Shown piece after piece: positions 40,445 to 49,581 of a stretch of 64,000 nucleotides of DNA (positions are counted from its first letter, which is position 1; each line of letters starts with the position of its first letter). Below the pieces are notes generated by a model that saw nothing but the letters and a program-made list of their open reading frames with translations, made no database searches and was not told the DNA's origin. A program made the position numbers and the translations under genes. The DNA lies in NCBI RefSeq assembly GCF_012030425.1, contig NZ_JAAUVN010000004.1, positions 248,001-312,000 of the forward strand, read 5' to 3'. The stretch comes from Sphingobacterium sp. B16(2022). Its GTDB lineage: Bacteria > Bacteroidota > Bacteroidia > Sphingobacteriales > Sphingobacteriaceae.

Positions 40445-41482
40445 TTATCCCTTATTAAGAGCAGCTCTAACCTGAGGAGCTATCTTTGTTCCAAAAACCT
40501 CAATTGCTTTCATCATATCAAGATGATTTGGTGCACCAACATCCATATGTGCAGAAAAGCGCGTCAATCCTAAAGATTCCTGTATTTTTAAGATTTTATC
40601 TACAGCATAGTCCGCGTCTCCAATAATTAAATGACCATGTGATGAACGTCCAAAGTCATATTGAGTCCGTTGGTATGGTGGCCATCCACGATCGCCGCCT
40701 ATGCGGTTCATTTGTGCTGCATAAATAGGATAGTAAGCATCGGCAACTTGTTGTGAATGATCACCAAAAAGAGCATGCATATGTACACCTACCTGAAAAT
40801 TAGCCATATCATGACCGTTATCGGCATAAGCTTGTTGGTACATTTCTACCAGTGGCTTAAAAGCTTCGTACGTTCCTCCAATAATAGCAAACATAACGGG
40901 TAAACCTAATTTCCCAGCGCGAATAACAGATGAAGTTGTACCTCCTACCGCAACCCAAATTGGTAATTTAGGTTGAACAGGTCTTGGAAAGATCTGTTGA
41001 TTTACTAATGTGGGACGAAATTTACCCGTCCAATTAATCGTATCCTGATTATTTAGTTTGACCAATAGGTCCAATTTTTCTTCAAATAATGCTCCATAAT
41101 CATTTAAATTATAACCAAACAAAGGGAATGATTCAATAAATGATCCTCTACCTGCCATAATCTCCGCACGTCCATTTGATAAAACATCAACTGTCGCGAA
41201 GTCTTGAAAAAGTTTAACAGGATCTGCAGAACTTAACACGGAAACTGCACTCCCTAATTTTATATTTTTAGTAACAGAAGCGGCTGCCGCTAATATAATT
41301 TCTGGAGCTGAAACAGCATAGTCCGGACGGTGATGCTCACCCATTCCAAAAAAATCCAGCCCTACTTCATCCATCAATTTTATTTGTTCAATAATCTGAT
41401 GTAACTTTTCCTGTGAAGATTGTATTTGCCCTGTTTTGGGATCAATATGCAAATCGCCAAACATTCCTATTCCTAATTCCAT
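40445..41482 (-). CDS. LLM-class flavin-dependent oxidoreductase
   Basis: Luciferase-like monooxygenase family, about 345 residues, TIM barrel. ELGIGMFGDLHIDP opens the barrel; DEVGLDFFGMGEHHRPDYAVSAPEIILAAAAS and GRAEIMAGRGSF are family motifs, and GHLIIGDADYAVDKI lies near the end. The FMN-dependent reaction and substrate are not told by the sequence. A TTG at 41518 extends the frame by 12 residues, but a TAAGTTTG promoter box at 41507-41514 lies inside that stretch, so the ATG at 41482 is preferred. Confidence 0.88.
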   Translation of the reverse strand: MELGIGMFGDLHIDPKTGQIQSSQEKLHQIIEQIKLMDEVGLDFFGMGEHHRPDYAVSAPEIILAAAASVTKNIKLGSAVSVLSSADPVKLFQDFATVDVLSNGRAEIMAGRGSFIESFPLFGYNLNDYGALFEEKLDLLVKLNNQDTINWTGKFRPTLVNQQIFPRPVQPKLPIWVAVGGTTSSVIRAGKLGLPVMFAIIGGTYEAFKPLVEMYQQAYADNGHDMANFQVGVHMHALFGDHSQQVADAYYPIYAAQMNRIGGDRGWPPYQRTQYDFGRSSHGHLIIGDADYAVDKILKIQESLGLTRFSAHMDVGAPNHLDMMKAIEVFGTKIAPQVRAALNKG

Positions 41483-41506
41483 ATTATTCTTTTTTTTATG
41501 ATTAAA

Positions 41507-41514
41507 CAAACTTA
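41507..41514 (-). promoter_or_regulatory. -7 promoter box of the LLM oxidoreductase gene
   Basis: TAAGTTTG on the minus strand, exact TAnnTTTG, 24 nt before the ATG at 41482; excludes the TTG at 41518 as a start. Confidence 0.5.
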
Positions 41515-41651
41515 TCAATTTTCTAACTCTTAAAAATTGATCTACAACAAGAAAAAACTAGAAAATACTTTTTTGAAAACATGATGACAGTACAGCCATC
41601 AAACTAAAAGAAAATGAGCATAACCATTATTTAACACATTCTTGAGACTGA

Positions 41652-42350
41652 TCACTTTAATGCAAAATGCTTTACTGTTGCTTTTACGACATCTGCCACA
41701 TGACCATCAAAATGATGATTCCCCTTCATATAAATAGTTTCTAAATTTTTTAACCGAATATTCTTAATCGGGAAACTCACTCCATCTTCACCAAGCAAAA
41801 TAGCCGTTCTAACATTGACCATTTTATTGATCTCGGCAACAACATCCATACTTCTTTTAACCTCACTCCTCCCAAACAGGTCTGAAACATGGATCTCCAA
41901 ATCTGTAGAAGTTGATGGTTCCAGAAGTGCCACAGCCTGCAATCGCTCCTTCCATTCTGCGGTTAATTTATTAACCAAAAAAGGAATAACATCTGCACCA
42001 AAGGAATATCCGACAAAATAAACGAGGTGATTCTTTTTACCTACCAATAATTTTTCAAGATTGCTGCTTAGTTCCTTCGCAATCTGATCTGCGGATTTCT
42101 TATCCCAAAAAAAGCTCTTCGAGTTTACAGCTCCAACTGTATATCCCTGTTTCCCCAAGAGCTCGCAGTAACCTGTTGAAAAACTATTAAAACCGCCATC
42201 ACCACTTAGATAAAGGACAGTAGGGCTATTCGCATTACTGTTCCAAATCTTAAGCGGGATATCTTTCTGCTGTCCCATTACTGTTAATTTTAACAAAAAC
42301 AAGAGGATAAATAACCCTAATTTATTGCGTACCATCTGTATCCTATCCAT
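41652..42350 (-). CDS. Secreted AcvB/VirJ-like alpha/beta hydrolase
   Basis: Protein of 232 residues with a hydrophobic signal sequence (about 7-26, ending VMGQQ). The alpha/beta-hydrolase core has TVLYLSGDGGFNSFSTGY (oxyanion region), FVGYSFGADVIPF (Ser nucleophile elbow), LLGEDGVSFP and a late catalytic His in MKGNHHFDGH. This is the VirJ/AcvB layout. In Agrobacterium and Rhizobium, AcvB hydrolyses lysyl-phosphatidylglycerol and is encoded with the synthase LpiA. Here it overlaps the end of mprF by 8 bp, which supports the same job: turning over the aminoacyl lipid in the periplasm. Confidence 0.82.
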   Translation of the reverse strand: MDRIQMVRNKLGLFILLFLLKLTVMGQQKDIPLKIWNSNANSPTVLYLSGDGGFNSFSTGYCELLGKQGYTVGAVNSKSFFWDKKSADQIAKELSSNLEKLLVGKKNHLVYFVGYSFGADVIPFLVNKLTAEWKERLQAVALLEPSTSTDLEIHVSDLFGRSEVKRSMDVVAEINKMVNVRTAILLGEDGVSFPIKNIRLKNLETIYMKGNHHFDGHVADVVKATVKHFALK

Positions 42351-44937
42351 TATCTGGCTTCATTACTTTAGACAAAGCTTGAGGCAACTGTAATAGGTCA
42401 AAATCATTGCCAAAAATTAAATACTTATTTTCCCAGATCGTCGCATACTTTTCTTTAAAATCTCTCAAACTCTGATAATGTTTAAAAGAGCCCACTTTGT
42501 CGGCCGCAAATTTCATAATCTGCTCTGCAGGGTTATCTGGAGATTCAATCCCGCTCATCGGTACCATTCCCAGATTGATATATTTAGCACCTTTTTTCCG
42601 GGCATAATCAACCAGATTTATAATTAGAGCATCCATACATCCTCCGGGAGCATGCTCCACTTTACGGATAAGATCATACGTACACTCCCCTTCAGTAAAA
42701 TCTGGTATAATATTCAAAAAGGCGACAATCTTATTTTGATCATCTTTTAACGCTATCACATCTTGTTCAGCAATTACTGCTGCATCAAACTGTCCTTGCG
42801 AAAAGATCATTTCTTTCTTATCGAACACCGTAAGCCATTCATCAGAAACAGCCTTCAGTTCAGCTACAATCGCATCCGACTGCGGGGCGGTGAGCAAAAC
42901 AGTCGCATACCCTTTTTTTTCTAAGCTATTTAAAGAATTCCGAAGCGATTTTCTATTCTTACCTTCTAAAGAAAATGATGCAACATCCATCAAGGCCTCC
43001 TGCCCTATAATGATCTTCCGCTTTCGAAGCTCCAGAAAATAAGGCAAGCTGTTTTCATCAACGCGGTAATACACGGACTTTAACCCCAAAGAGGTACAAT
43101 AAAGTTCGAACTCTGCAATTACTTCATCTTTATCGTCAAATGCACATACAGGTTCATCTAAAACAATCGCGAAAGCTTGACTGATACGGTAAGAGACAAA
43201 ACCATCTGTACGCTCAGAAAAATACAATTGTTTATCTGGAGCGATTTTAAAATAATCCATCGGCGACCCTCCATACAATTTGAGTAAACGCTTCGCCTTA
43301 TCCAGCACGTTCTGCTCATGATCTTCTTCATGAATAATCCTAGGACACAAGAAAGTATAGATCAACAACATCCATGAAAACAGACCCAGAAAGTGTGTAA
43401 TATTCAAAAACTCCTGACCAAAAGTTGTTAACGGATTGAGTTCGTCATTAAATAACAAAAAACTCTGCATGGTATGATATATAGACTGCTGCCAGGTAAA
43501 ATCAATGCCAAAATGCTTTTTGTCAATCACATAAAAACAGACAAACCCAAACAAACACACGCCTGTCAAGGCAATGAAAAAGGTCGCAAAACCGATACGC
43601 ATCCAATTTTTATTGGTCTTAATCCGGTATTGCCTTTGGTTCGTAACCAGTAATACAATAATAAATAAGGACACCAATGCTTCTTCATAATCTAGTGCCT
43701 TACCAATATGTCCCAGTAAGGATAGAAAAGAAAATATGAGAGCAATCCAAAAAGCCGATCTGTAACCCTTAATCAGATAAGCGGCACTGACCATCAACCC
43801 AAGTCCTAAAACCAATACCATCAACTTAGATGCATGCATCGCTTCGATAGGAAGGTAATATTTTTCAAGCCGCATCCGTTCCACCAGTGGCGGTGTTGCT
43901 ACCGAGATGAGGTTGATGATCCCTAAAAAGAAAATGGCAATGGCGGGTAAAATTCGTGCAATGATCTGCCTTCCACGCCAGATAAAAGAAAAAACTCCAA
44001 AAATTAAGGGCAACCAAAATTCAAATGACCGATAGATAATTGTCAGCCCTAAGCCTTCTTCTTTACTATAACCATAAGAAGTAAAGATATATAACATCGT
44101 AAATTCTACAGCGCCTAAGCCTCTCAAAAAGGGAGAGACCATCATCAGAACGACTGTAATGGTATAGGCCACAGCTGCAGCTTCAAACGAAACATGTGTC
44201 TGTAGCGCATACATGCTAATAAATGCATGGGCAATACCACAGAACTCAATAGCGACAGAAACCAGAATGGTCATCCATAGATATCCTTTGTGAATATGTG
44301 CAGAAAACAGCTCATGAATATTACCGATCAGCTTCGGAAATTTAGTCTCCAGCCATCTATACAATCCATTTTTTACTCTAATCGACCAGAAAAACAGAAA
44401 GGATAAACCGAGTAACAAACCAAGTACGACCAAAGATATCCAGGCATTATCAAAGTTTTTATGATCAAAAACAGTATACAGAATAATAGGGACACCAATA
44501 ATAAAAACAGTCAGTAACCCGACATACCCATATATGGCGCCTGATTGATGAATTTTGGTCGAGTTAAGTTGTTTCTTTCGTAACTGCGAAGTGGTATAGG
44601 CCAATGAACTGACCCCTCCGGCCGGAAGGAATACACTCAGTAGATTCCTTTTTAAAAAGAGTTCAACCGCATCCCATAGATTCAGTTTCAATCCGATAGA
44701 TCGGAAACTAAAAATATACATCACTCCTTGTAACAAAATATATAATAAAGTGATTCCAAACCCAACTATTAACCAATTAAAATCTGCTGAAGCCAGCTGG
44801 GGACCTATGGAGGCTATTTCTTTACGTTCGCTTCTAAAAAAAACAAAGGCCAACAATACAATAAAAATAGCCAATAGCTCCTTCCAGTACGTTTTTGGAG
44901 ACAGCTTTTGGATACCACTTAGCAATGATTTCTTCAT
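42343..44937 (-). CDS. mprF: Lysylphosphatidylglycerol synthase/flippase MprF
   Basis: Integral membrane protein of 864 residues. About 14 helices in two blocks (residues 15-330 flippase-like, 330-540) precede a cytosolic DUF2156/GNAT-fold synthase domain (about 560-850): RLLKLYGGSPMDYFKIAPDKQLYFS, FVSYRISQAFAIVLDEPVCAF, GKNRKSLRNSLNSLEKKGYA and YINLGMVPMSGIE. MprF moves an amino acid, usually lysine, from tRNA to phosphatidylglycerol and flips the product outward, lowering the membrane's negative charge against cationic peptides. The downstream gene overlaps by 8 bp and encodes the probable hydrolase of the product. Confidence 0.9.
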   Translation of the reverse strand: MKKSLLSGIQKLSPKTYWKELLAIFIVLLAFVFFRSERKEIASIGPQLASADFNWLIVGFGITLLYILLQGVMYIFSFRSIGLKLNLWDAVELFLKRNLLSVFLPAGGVSSLAYTTSQLRKKQLNSTKIHQSGAIYGYVGLLTVFIIGVPIILYTVFDHKNFDNAWISLVVLGLLLGLSFLFFWSIRVKNGLYRWLETKFPKLIGNIHELFSAHIHKGYLWMTILVSVAIEFCGIAHAFISMYALQTHVSFEAAAVAYTITVVLMMVSPFLRGLGAVEFTMLYIFTSYGYSKEEGLGLTIIYRSFEFWLPLIFGVFSFIWRGRQIIARILPAIAIFFLGIINLISVATPPLVERMRLEKYYLPIEAMHASKLMVLVLGLGLMVSAAYLIKGYRSAFWIALIFSFLSLLGHIGKALDYEEALVSLFIIVLLVTNQRQYRIKTNKNWMRIGFATFFIALTGVCLFGFVCFYVIDKKHFGIDFTWQQSIYHTMQSFLLFNDELNPLTTFGQEFLNITHFLGLFSWMLLIYTFLCPRIIHEEDHEQNVLDKAKRLLKLYGGSPMDYFKIAPDKQLYFSERTDGFVSYRISQAFAIVLDEPVCAFDDKDEVIAEFELYCTSLGLKSVYYRVDENSLPYFLELRKRKIIIGQEALMDVASFSLEGKNRKSLRNSLNSLEKKGYATVLLTAPQSDAIVAELKAVSDEWLTVFDKKEMIFSQGQFDAAVIAEQDVIALKDDQNKIVAFLNIIPDFTEGECTYDLIRKVEHAPGGCMDALIINLVDYARKKGAKYINLGMVPMSGIESPDNPAEQIMKFAADKVGSFKHYQSLRDFKEKYATIWENKYLIFGNDFDLLQLPQALSKVMKPDNG

Positions 44938-45180
44938 ATGAGTATGCTATTTTATCTATGATAAATATAACGAGTATTTATCCTCTTTAAATAAATAAAT
45001 TGTGACCATTGTTTTAAACGTAGATAAATTTATGTCCATATGACAACAGATAGCCTGATAACGGCAAGAATCAAATTGTAGAAAAAAATGTATTCAACAC
45101 CATCCTTTTATTATCCTTTTGAGCTAAGTTTCTTTTTGTAAATAATATTACAAGATGAAAAACAATCAATTGAAAATATA

Positions 45181-46458
45181 ATGAATAGAGTATTGTGCTT
45201 TTTGCGTAAATTTCCATCGATGGAAAAACAAGAAATACTTTTTATAGGTTTAGTCTGGCCGGAACCAAGTTCTTCTGCGGCTGGATTTCGTATGGTACAG
45301 CTACTAAAAAGTTTTCAAAAAAATGATAACACCATCACCTTTGCAAGTGCCGCATCTAAATCTCCATATAGTGCCGATCTAGTCGCTATGGGTATTAATG
45401 AAGTGGAGATCAAACTCAATGATGCTAGCTTCAATGATTTCGTTCGAGATCTTAAACCTCATATTGTTGTTTTTGATCGCTTTATGACCGAGGAGCAATA
45501 CAGCTGGCGAGTAGCACAAGAGTGTCCAGATGCTGTCAGAATACTCGATACCGAAGATTTACACTTCTTAAGACACGCCCGCCAATCCAATGCTAAAAAT
45601 GGCGAACAGTTTGATCAAACCTTATTGTATTCCGATATTGCTAAACGGGAAGTTGCCGCAATCTTACGCTCGGATATCTCGCTCATTATCTCCGAACTTG
45701 AGATGCAATTATTGACGAATCAGTTTGCGATCAATCCATCCATCCTCTATTACCTCCCCTTTTTGGAAGAAGAAATTGATGAAGCATGTATAGCGAGCTG
45801 GAAGACTTATGAAAACCGTGCTGACTTTATGTTTATCGGCAACTTTATACATGAGCCGAATTGGAACACCGTACAGTATTTAAAAACCGAAATTTGGCCC
45901 TTGCTCAGGAAGCGGCTTCCTAAAGTAAGTCTGAATATCTACGGTGCCTATCCAAGTCAAAAGGTACTTCAACTTAACAATCCTAAGGAACGATTCTTTG
46001 TTCATGGAAGAGCAGACCATGCCCAAGATACCATGTCCAGACACCGTGTCCTATTAGCTCCTATTCAATTTGGTGCCGGTGTTAAAGGTAAATTTATAGA
46101 TGCTATGCAAACAGGAACCCCCTCCGTTACAACAACTATTGGAGCTGAAGCAATGTCAGGAGACCTGCCATGGAACGGGTTTATCGCAAATGAACCGCAA
46201 CTATTTGTTGAAAAAGCAATCGAAATTTATAACAATAAAACAATCTGGTTAGAAGCACAGCAAAACGGTATCACCATCATTAATCAGCGCTATTCACGCA
46301 CGAGGTTTGAAGACGATTTTCTAATGACCATCCGTTTCATCAAAGCACAGCTTCAGGCCCATCGACAGCAGAATTTTATGGGACAGCTGCTGCTCCACCA
46401 TTCTTTATTAAGCACGAAATACTTATCCTTGTGGATAGCTGAAAAGAATAAGAAATAA
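45181..46458 (+). CDS. Glycosyltransferase (GT4-like)
   Basis: Protein of up to 425 residues. The N-terminal half starts ILFIGLVWPEPSSSAAGFRM, a usual opening of two-Rossmann GT-B enzymes; the C-terminal half has FMFIGNFIHEPNWNTVQYL, VSLNIYGAYPS and LLAPIQFGAGVKGKFIDAMQTGTPSVTT, the donor-binding block of GT4 family members. The sugar and acceptor are unknown. An internal ATG at 45220 (MEKQEILFIG) is an equally likely start; the first 13 residues look unlike the family. It is a single gene, facing the metallo-beta-lactamase-fold gene. Confidence 0.85.
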   Translation: MNRVLCFLRKFPSMEKQEILFIGLVWPEPSSSAAGFRMVQLLKSFQKNDNTITFASAASKSPYSADLVAMGINEVEIKLNDASFNDFVRDLKPHIVVFDRFMTEEQYSWRVAQECPDAVRILDTEDLHFLRHARQSNAKNGEQFDQTLLYSDIAKREVAAILRSDISLIISELEMQLLTNQFAINPSILYYLPFLEEEIDEACIASWKTYENRADFMFIGNFIHEPNWNTVQYLKTEIWPLLRKRLPKVSLNIYGAYPSQKVLQLNNPKERFFVHGRADHAQDTMSRHRVLLAPIQFGAGVKGKFIDAMQTGTPSVTTTIGAEAMSGDLPWNGFIANEPQLFVEKAIEIYNNKTIWLEAQQNGITIINQRYSRTRFEDDFLMTIRFIKAQLQAHRQQNFMGQLLLHHSLLSTKYLSLWIAEKNKK

Positions 46459-46460
46459 GC

Positions 46461-47573
46461 TTATTTAAGCCCTTCCCACCATTTATCATATCGTTTATCT
46501 AGCTGTTGCAAATAAACAATCTCCCCCATTTTGGGTGTTAACACAGGAATTTCTGCTTCTTCCGCATACTTACTGACCAGAGAAAGCGGTTCCTTCCAGT
46601 CGTGCAGTGCCAATGCAAACTTGCCAGAATGTACTGGTAGAAAATGTTTAGCCTGAAGATCAACAACCTCCTTTAAAAGTTCGTCGGGCATGGAATGGAT
46701 ATAACGCCATGTTTCATTATACTGACCATTTTCCAGGATCGCTAAATCAAAAGGGCCATATTTATCGCCGATAGTCTTAAAATGTTTCCCATAGCCGCTG
46801 TCTCCACCTAAAAAGAGCTTATACTTTTCTGTTTGTAAAACAAATGATGTCCAAAGTGTTGTATTACGCTTAAACTTTCTTCCTGAAAAATGACGTGCAG
46901 GTGTAGCTACTATCTTAAACTCCTTTTCAAAAGATGCCTCATCATACCAGTCCAATTCCGTAATCTGATTTTCAGCAAATCCCCATCGCTCGAAATGGGC
47001 GCCAACACCAAGACCACAGATCACATTTTTAATTTTTGAACGTAACTGTATTATGGTTTTATAGTCCAGATGATCATAATGATCATGGCTAATTAACAAA
47101 AGATCAATCGGCGGAAAATCATCAGCCTGATAAACATACGATAGATTGAATGGCTTATTGCTCCCTGGAACAGGAGAAGCATTATCCGAAAAGACGGGAT
47201 CTACAACAATGATCTTACCGTCAATCTTCAGGAGGTAAGAAGAGTGTCCAAACCAGATAAGCAAATCAGCATCAGGTAAATTTTTAAGATCCTGCTTCAT
47301 AACCGGAAGTGGCATCTTAGGGCTTCGAATAGCACGATCTTTAAATAAAAAAGCATACATCGCTCCGACAAAGCTTTCGCCCTCTTTCAATGATGGAGTA
47401 TATTCCAAATTTTGAAACTGCGAATCCCTAAAATTCGGAGACTTCATAACACGTTCCAGACGTGTTCCGGTGATTTTTCCTCCAAAAAGAGGTCTCATTA
47501 AATAAACATTACCCATTACAATTAATATAATTACACTAGCAAGAACTATCTTTAAACGTTTACCGATCTTCAT
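46461..47573 (-). CDS. Membrane-anchored metallo-beta-lactamase-fold hydrolase (NAPE-PLD-like)
   Basis: Protein of 370 residues. An N-terminal membrane anchor (about 7-26) precedes an MBL domain with LIWFGHSSYLLKIDGKIIVVDPVF, the metal motif LLISHDHYDHLDY (HxHxDH), ATPARHFSGR and FLGGDSGYG (further ligands). This is the layout of UlaG/NAPE-PLD-type hydrolases of phosphodiesters or lactones; the substrate is not known. The reading frame begins at a TTG at 47582, but the promoter box TAAGTTTG covers it; the ATG at 47573 is used. It stands alone. Confidence 0.86.
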   Translation of the reverse strand: MKIGKRLKIVLASVIILIVMGNVYLMRPLFGGKITGTRLERVMKSPNFRDSQFQNLEYTPSLKEGESFVGAMYAFLFKDRAIRSPKMPLPVMKQDLKNLPDADLLIWFGHSSYLLKIDGKIIVVDPVFSDNASPVPGSNKPFNLSYVYQADDFPPIDLLLISHDHYDHLDYKTIIQLRSKIKNVICGLGVGAHFERWGFAENQITELDWYDEASFEKEFKIVATPARHFSGRKFKRNTTLWTSFVLQTEKYKLFLGGDSGYGKHFKTIGDKYGPFDLAILENGQYNETWRYIHSMPDELLKEVVDLQAKHFLPVHSGKFALALHDWKEPLSLVSKYAEEAEIPVLTPKMGEIVYLQQLDKRYDKWWEGLK

Positions 47574-47579
47574 TTCAAC

Positions 47580-47587
47580 CAAACTTA
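47580..47587 (-). promoter_or_regulatory. -7 promoter box of the MBL-fold gene
   Basis: TAAGTTTG on the minus strand, exact TAnnTTTG, 6 nt before the ATG at 47573. Confidence 0.55.
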
Positions 47588-47910
47588 GATAAATTTGTAT
47601 TATTTCCTGTTATTATTGAATGACACGATACAAATTCATTTACTGGAAACTTCCTTATTTGAAGTCATGATCGTGATCCACTTATAAATCCAGCTACCAC
47701 GATCTAGAATGATGATAAAGCGGAAATATAGAATCTGAAATTCAATCTTTGACTTGATATCATGAATAAAATCCCATAGCATATTAAACGGATAACCCAA
47801 CATTATACTTTATCTCGAAATCATATGATTATATTTTTACAAAAAGCTGACAGTTAAAAAGTGTTAATATGGTGTAACATGTCGTTCTTGATACTACTTT
47901 TACCGCAAAT
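47583..47910. other. 328-bp divergent intergenic region
   Basis: Between the MBL-fold gene and a small membrane-protein gene. Beyond the MBL promoter box nothing was recognised. Confidence 0.5.
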
Positions 47911-48306
47911 ATGAGAGCGCTGTATTTACTGGTCCTGATCTTCAATTTATTCCTATTACAGGGAGATGGAATTGTTTTGACCAACAGTCATTTTCATAGC
48001 AGCACAGGCTCTGTTTCTTCCTTCCTAGGTAAGTCTCCTGAAACAAAAATAAAAAGTTCACATATCCATTCTATCTTCAGTAAAGCGTTAAATGAACGCA
48101 CATATGAAATGACAGAAGATGATGTCGAAGATGAACTTGTTTTTGAATCGCATACGATTACTGTTTTCAAAAACATTGCTTTGCTCAGTTATGCACTGGC
48201 ACTGATTTTTGTTCTTAAAAATTTAAAGAACCTCCTATCGGTTTTTAAGACACAGCATTTTACTTCTACAAACAAATACATTTTACAGCGCGTCCTTCGC
48301 CTGTGA
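47911..48306 (+). CDS. Small two-helix membrane protein, function unknown
   Basis: Protein of 131 residues. A hydrophobic N-terminus (about 3-17, signal-like) and a second helix (about 88-107, IALLSYALALIFVLKNL) enclose a region of about 70 residues with two His pairs (SHFHSS and SSHIHSI) and an acidic run (TEDDVEDELVFES). These could bind a metal, but this is only a guess. It lies 165 bp before the RND efflux operon on the same strand and no database family was recognised. Confidence 0.5.
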   Translation: MRALYLLVLIFNLFLLQGDGIVLTNSHFHSSTGSVSSFLGKSPETKIKSSHIHSIFSKALNERTYEMTEDDVEDELVFESHTITVFKNIALLSYALALIFVLKNLKNLLSVFKTQHFTSTNKYILQRVLRL

Positions 48307-48471
48307 TATCTCCCACTCTTCAGCATTAAAAAAATAGCTTAAATAGGCATCATAGCATGGTATATTTTCCAATCGCTATCTGTACTGTTGTTTAGCATTG
48401 TGTTCTGAAGAGCCTCTTCCGTCCTGGAATATTACCCAATTTATTACAATATATTAATAACTATTTCATCC

Positions 48472-49560
48472 ATGAAAAGAATTAGCACAGGCATGCTTAT
48501 AGGTCTGTATGCCTTATTGGTCCTAACAAGCTGTTCCCAAAAAAAAGAAGAAAAGATTGAGAACGTCCAGTATCAAGTAACCAATCCAATATTAATTGAT
48601 ACCACCCTCTCTAAAAACTATGTCTCCCAGATTCAATCGATCCGTAATATCGAGATCCGAGGTCTTGAAAAAGGATACTTACAACAGATTTATGTCGATG
48701 AAGGCCAGACTGTACAAGCGGGTCAGCTTTTATTTAAAATAATGCCTAAATTCTACGAAGCTGAGTATCTCAAAACGCAGGCACAAGTTAAAGCGGAAGA
48801 AATAGAACTTGAAAATACGAAAGCATTAGCAGATAAGAACATCGTTTCTAAAAATGAATTGGCGTTGGCACAAGCGAAAGTTGATCAGGCCAAAGCAGAA
48901 ATGTCATTGGCAAAACTTCATGTAACGGCAACCGAGATTCGGGCTCCTTTCGCAGGAACCATCAACCGGATTCCCTTGAAGCTTGGTAGTTTGGTCGACG
49001 AAGGTGAACTTCTTACCAGTTTATCCGACAACAGTCAGGTGTATGCTTATTTTAATGTATCGGAATCTGAATACCTCGACTACCAGACGAATACGGAAAA
49101 TAGAGCCAACAATGAAGTGAATTTACTTCTTGCAAACAATCAGTTACTGAAATACAAAGGAAAAGTAGAAACCATAGAGAGCGAATTTAATAATGAAACA
49201 GGAAGTATTGCTTTTAGGGCACGCTTTCCTAATCCAGATAAACTTCTTAGAAACGGCGAGACAGGGCGTGTACAAATGCTTGTACCGCTGAAACATGCCT
49301 TGATAATTCCACAAAAAGCTACTTACGAGATTCAAGATAAAACCTATGTCTTTGTCATTGACAAAAATGGAGTTGTTAAATCTCGAAACATCACCATTAG
49401 CAATGACCTTCCTGATCTATATGTTATCTCTTCGGGACTGGCGCCCACAGATAAAATATTGATCGATGGCGTTCAGAAGGTTAAAGATGACGATAAGATA
49501 AAATTCGAATTTGTAGCGCCGCAGGAGGTTATGTCCCATTTGCAAATACACGCTCAATAA
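48472..49560 (+). CDS. RND efflux periplasmic adaptor (membrane fusion lipoprotein)
   Basis: Protein of 362 residues with a lipoprotein signal (lipobox VLTSC at about Cys21). The adaptor layout is clear: barrel-sandwich halves (IEIRGLEKGYLQQIYVDEGQTV and LHVTATEIRAPFAGTINRIPLKLGSLV), an alpha-hairpin between them with IVSKNELALAQAKVDQAKAE, then beta-barrel and membrane-proximal domains (FRARFPNPDKLLRNGETGRV). It bridges the inner-membrane pump and the outer-membrane channel encoded by the next two genes, from which it is 21 bp away. Homologues are AcrA and MexA. Confidence 0.93.
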   Translation: MKRISTGMLIGLYALLVLTSCSQKKEEKIENVQYQVTNPILIDTTLSKNYVSQIQSIRNIEIRGLEKGYLQQIYVDEGQTVQAGQLLFKIMPKFYEAEYLKTQAQVKAEEIELENTKALADKNIVSKNELALAQAKVDQAKAEMSLAKLHVTATEIRAPFAGTINRIPLKLGSLVDEGELLTSLSDNSQVYAYFNVSESEYLDYQTNTENRANNEVNLLLANNQLLKYKGKVETIESEFNNETGSIAFRARFPNPDKLLRNGETGRVQMLVPLKHALIIPQKATYEIQDKTYVFVIDKNGVVKSRNITISNDLPDLYVISSGLAPTDKILIDGVQKVKDDDKIKFEFVAPQEVMSHLQIHAQ

Positions 49561-49581
49561 TTCACCTCTAAAAAATTAACG

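Noticed and set aside
41483..41518. Upstream TTG start of the LLM oxidoreductase
   Set aside because: An exact -7 box lies between this codon and the ATG at 41482.
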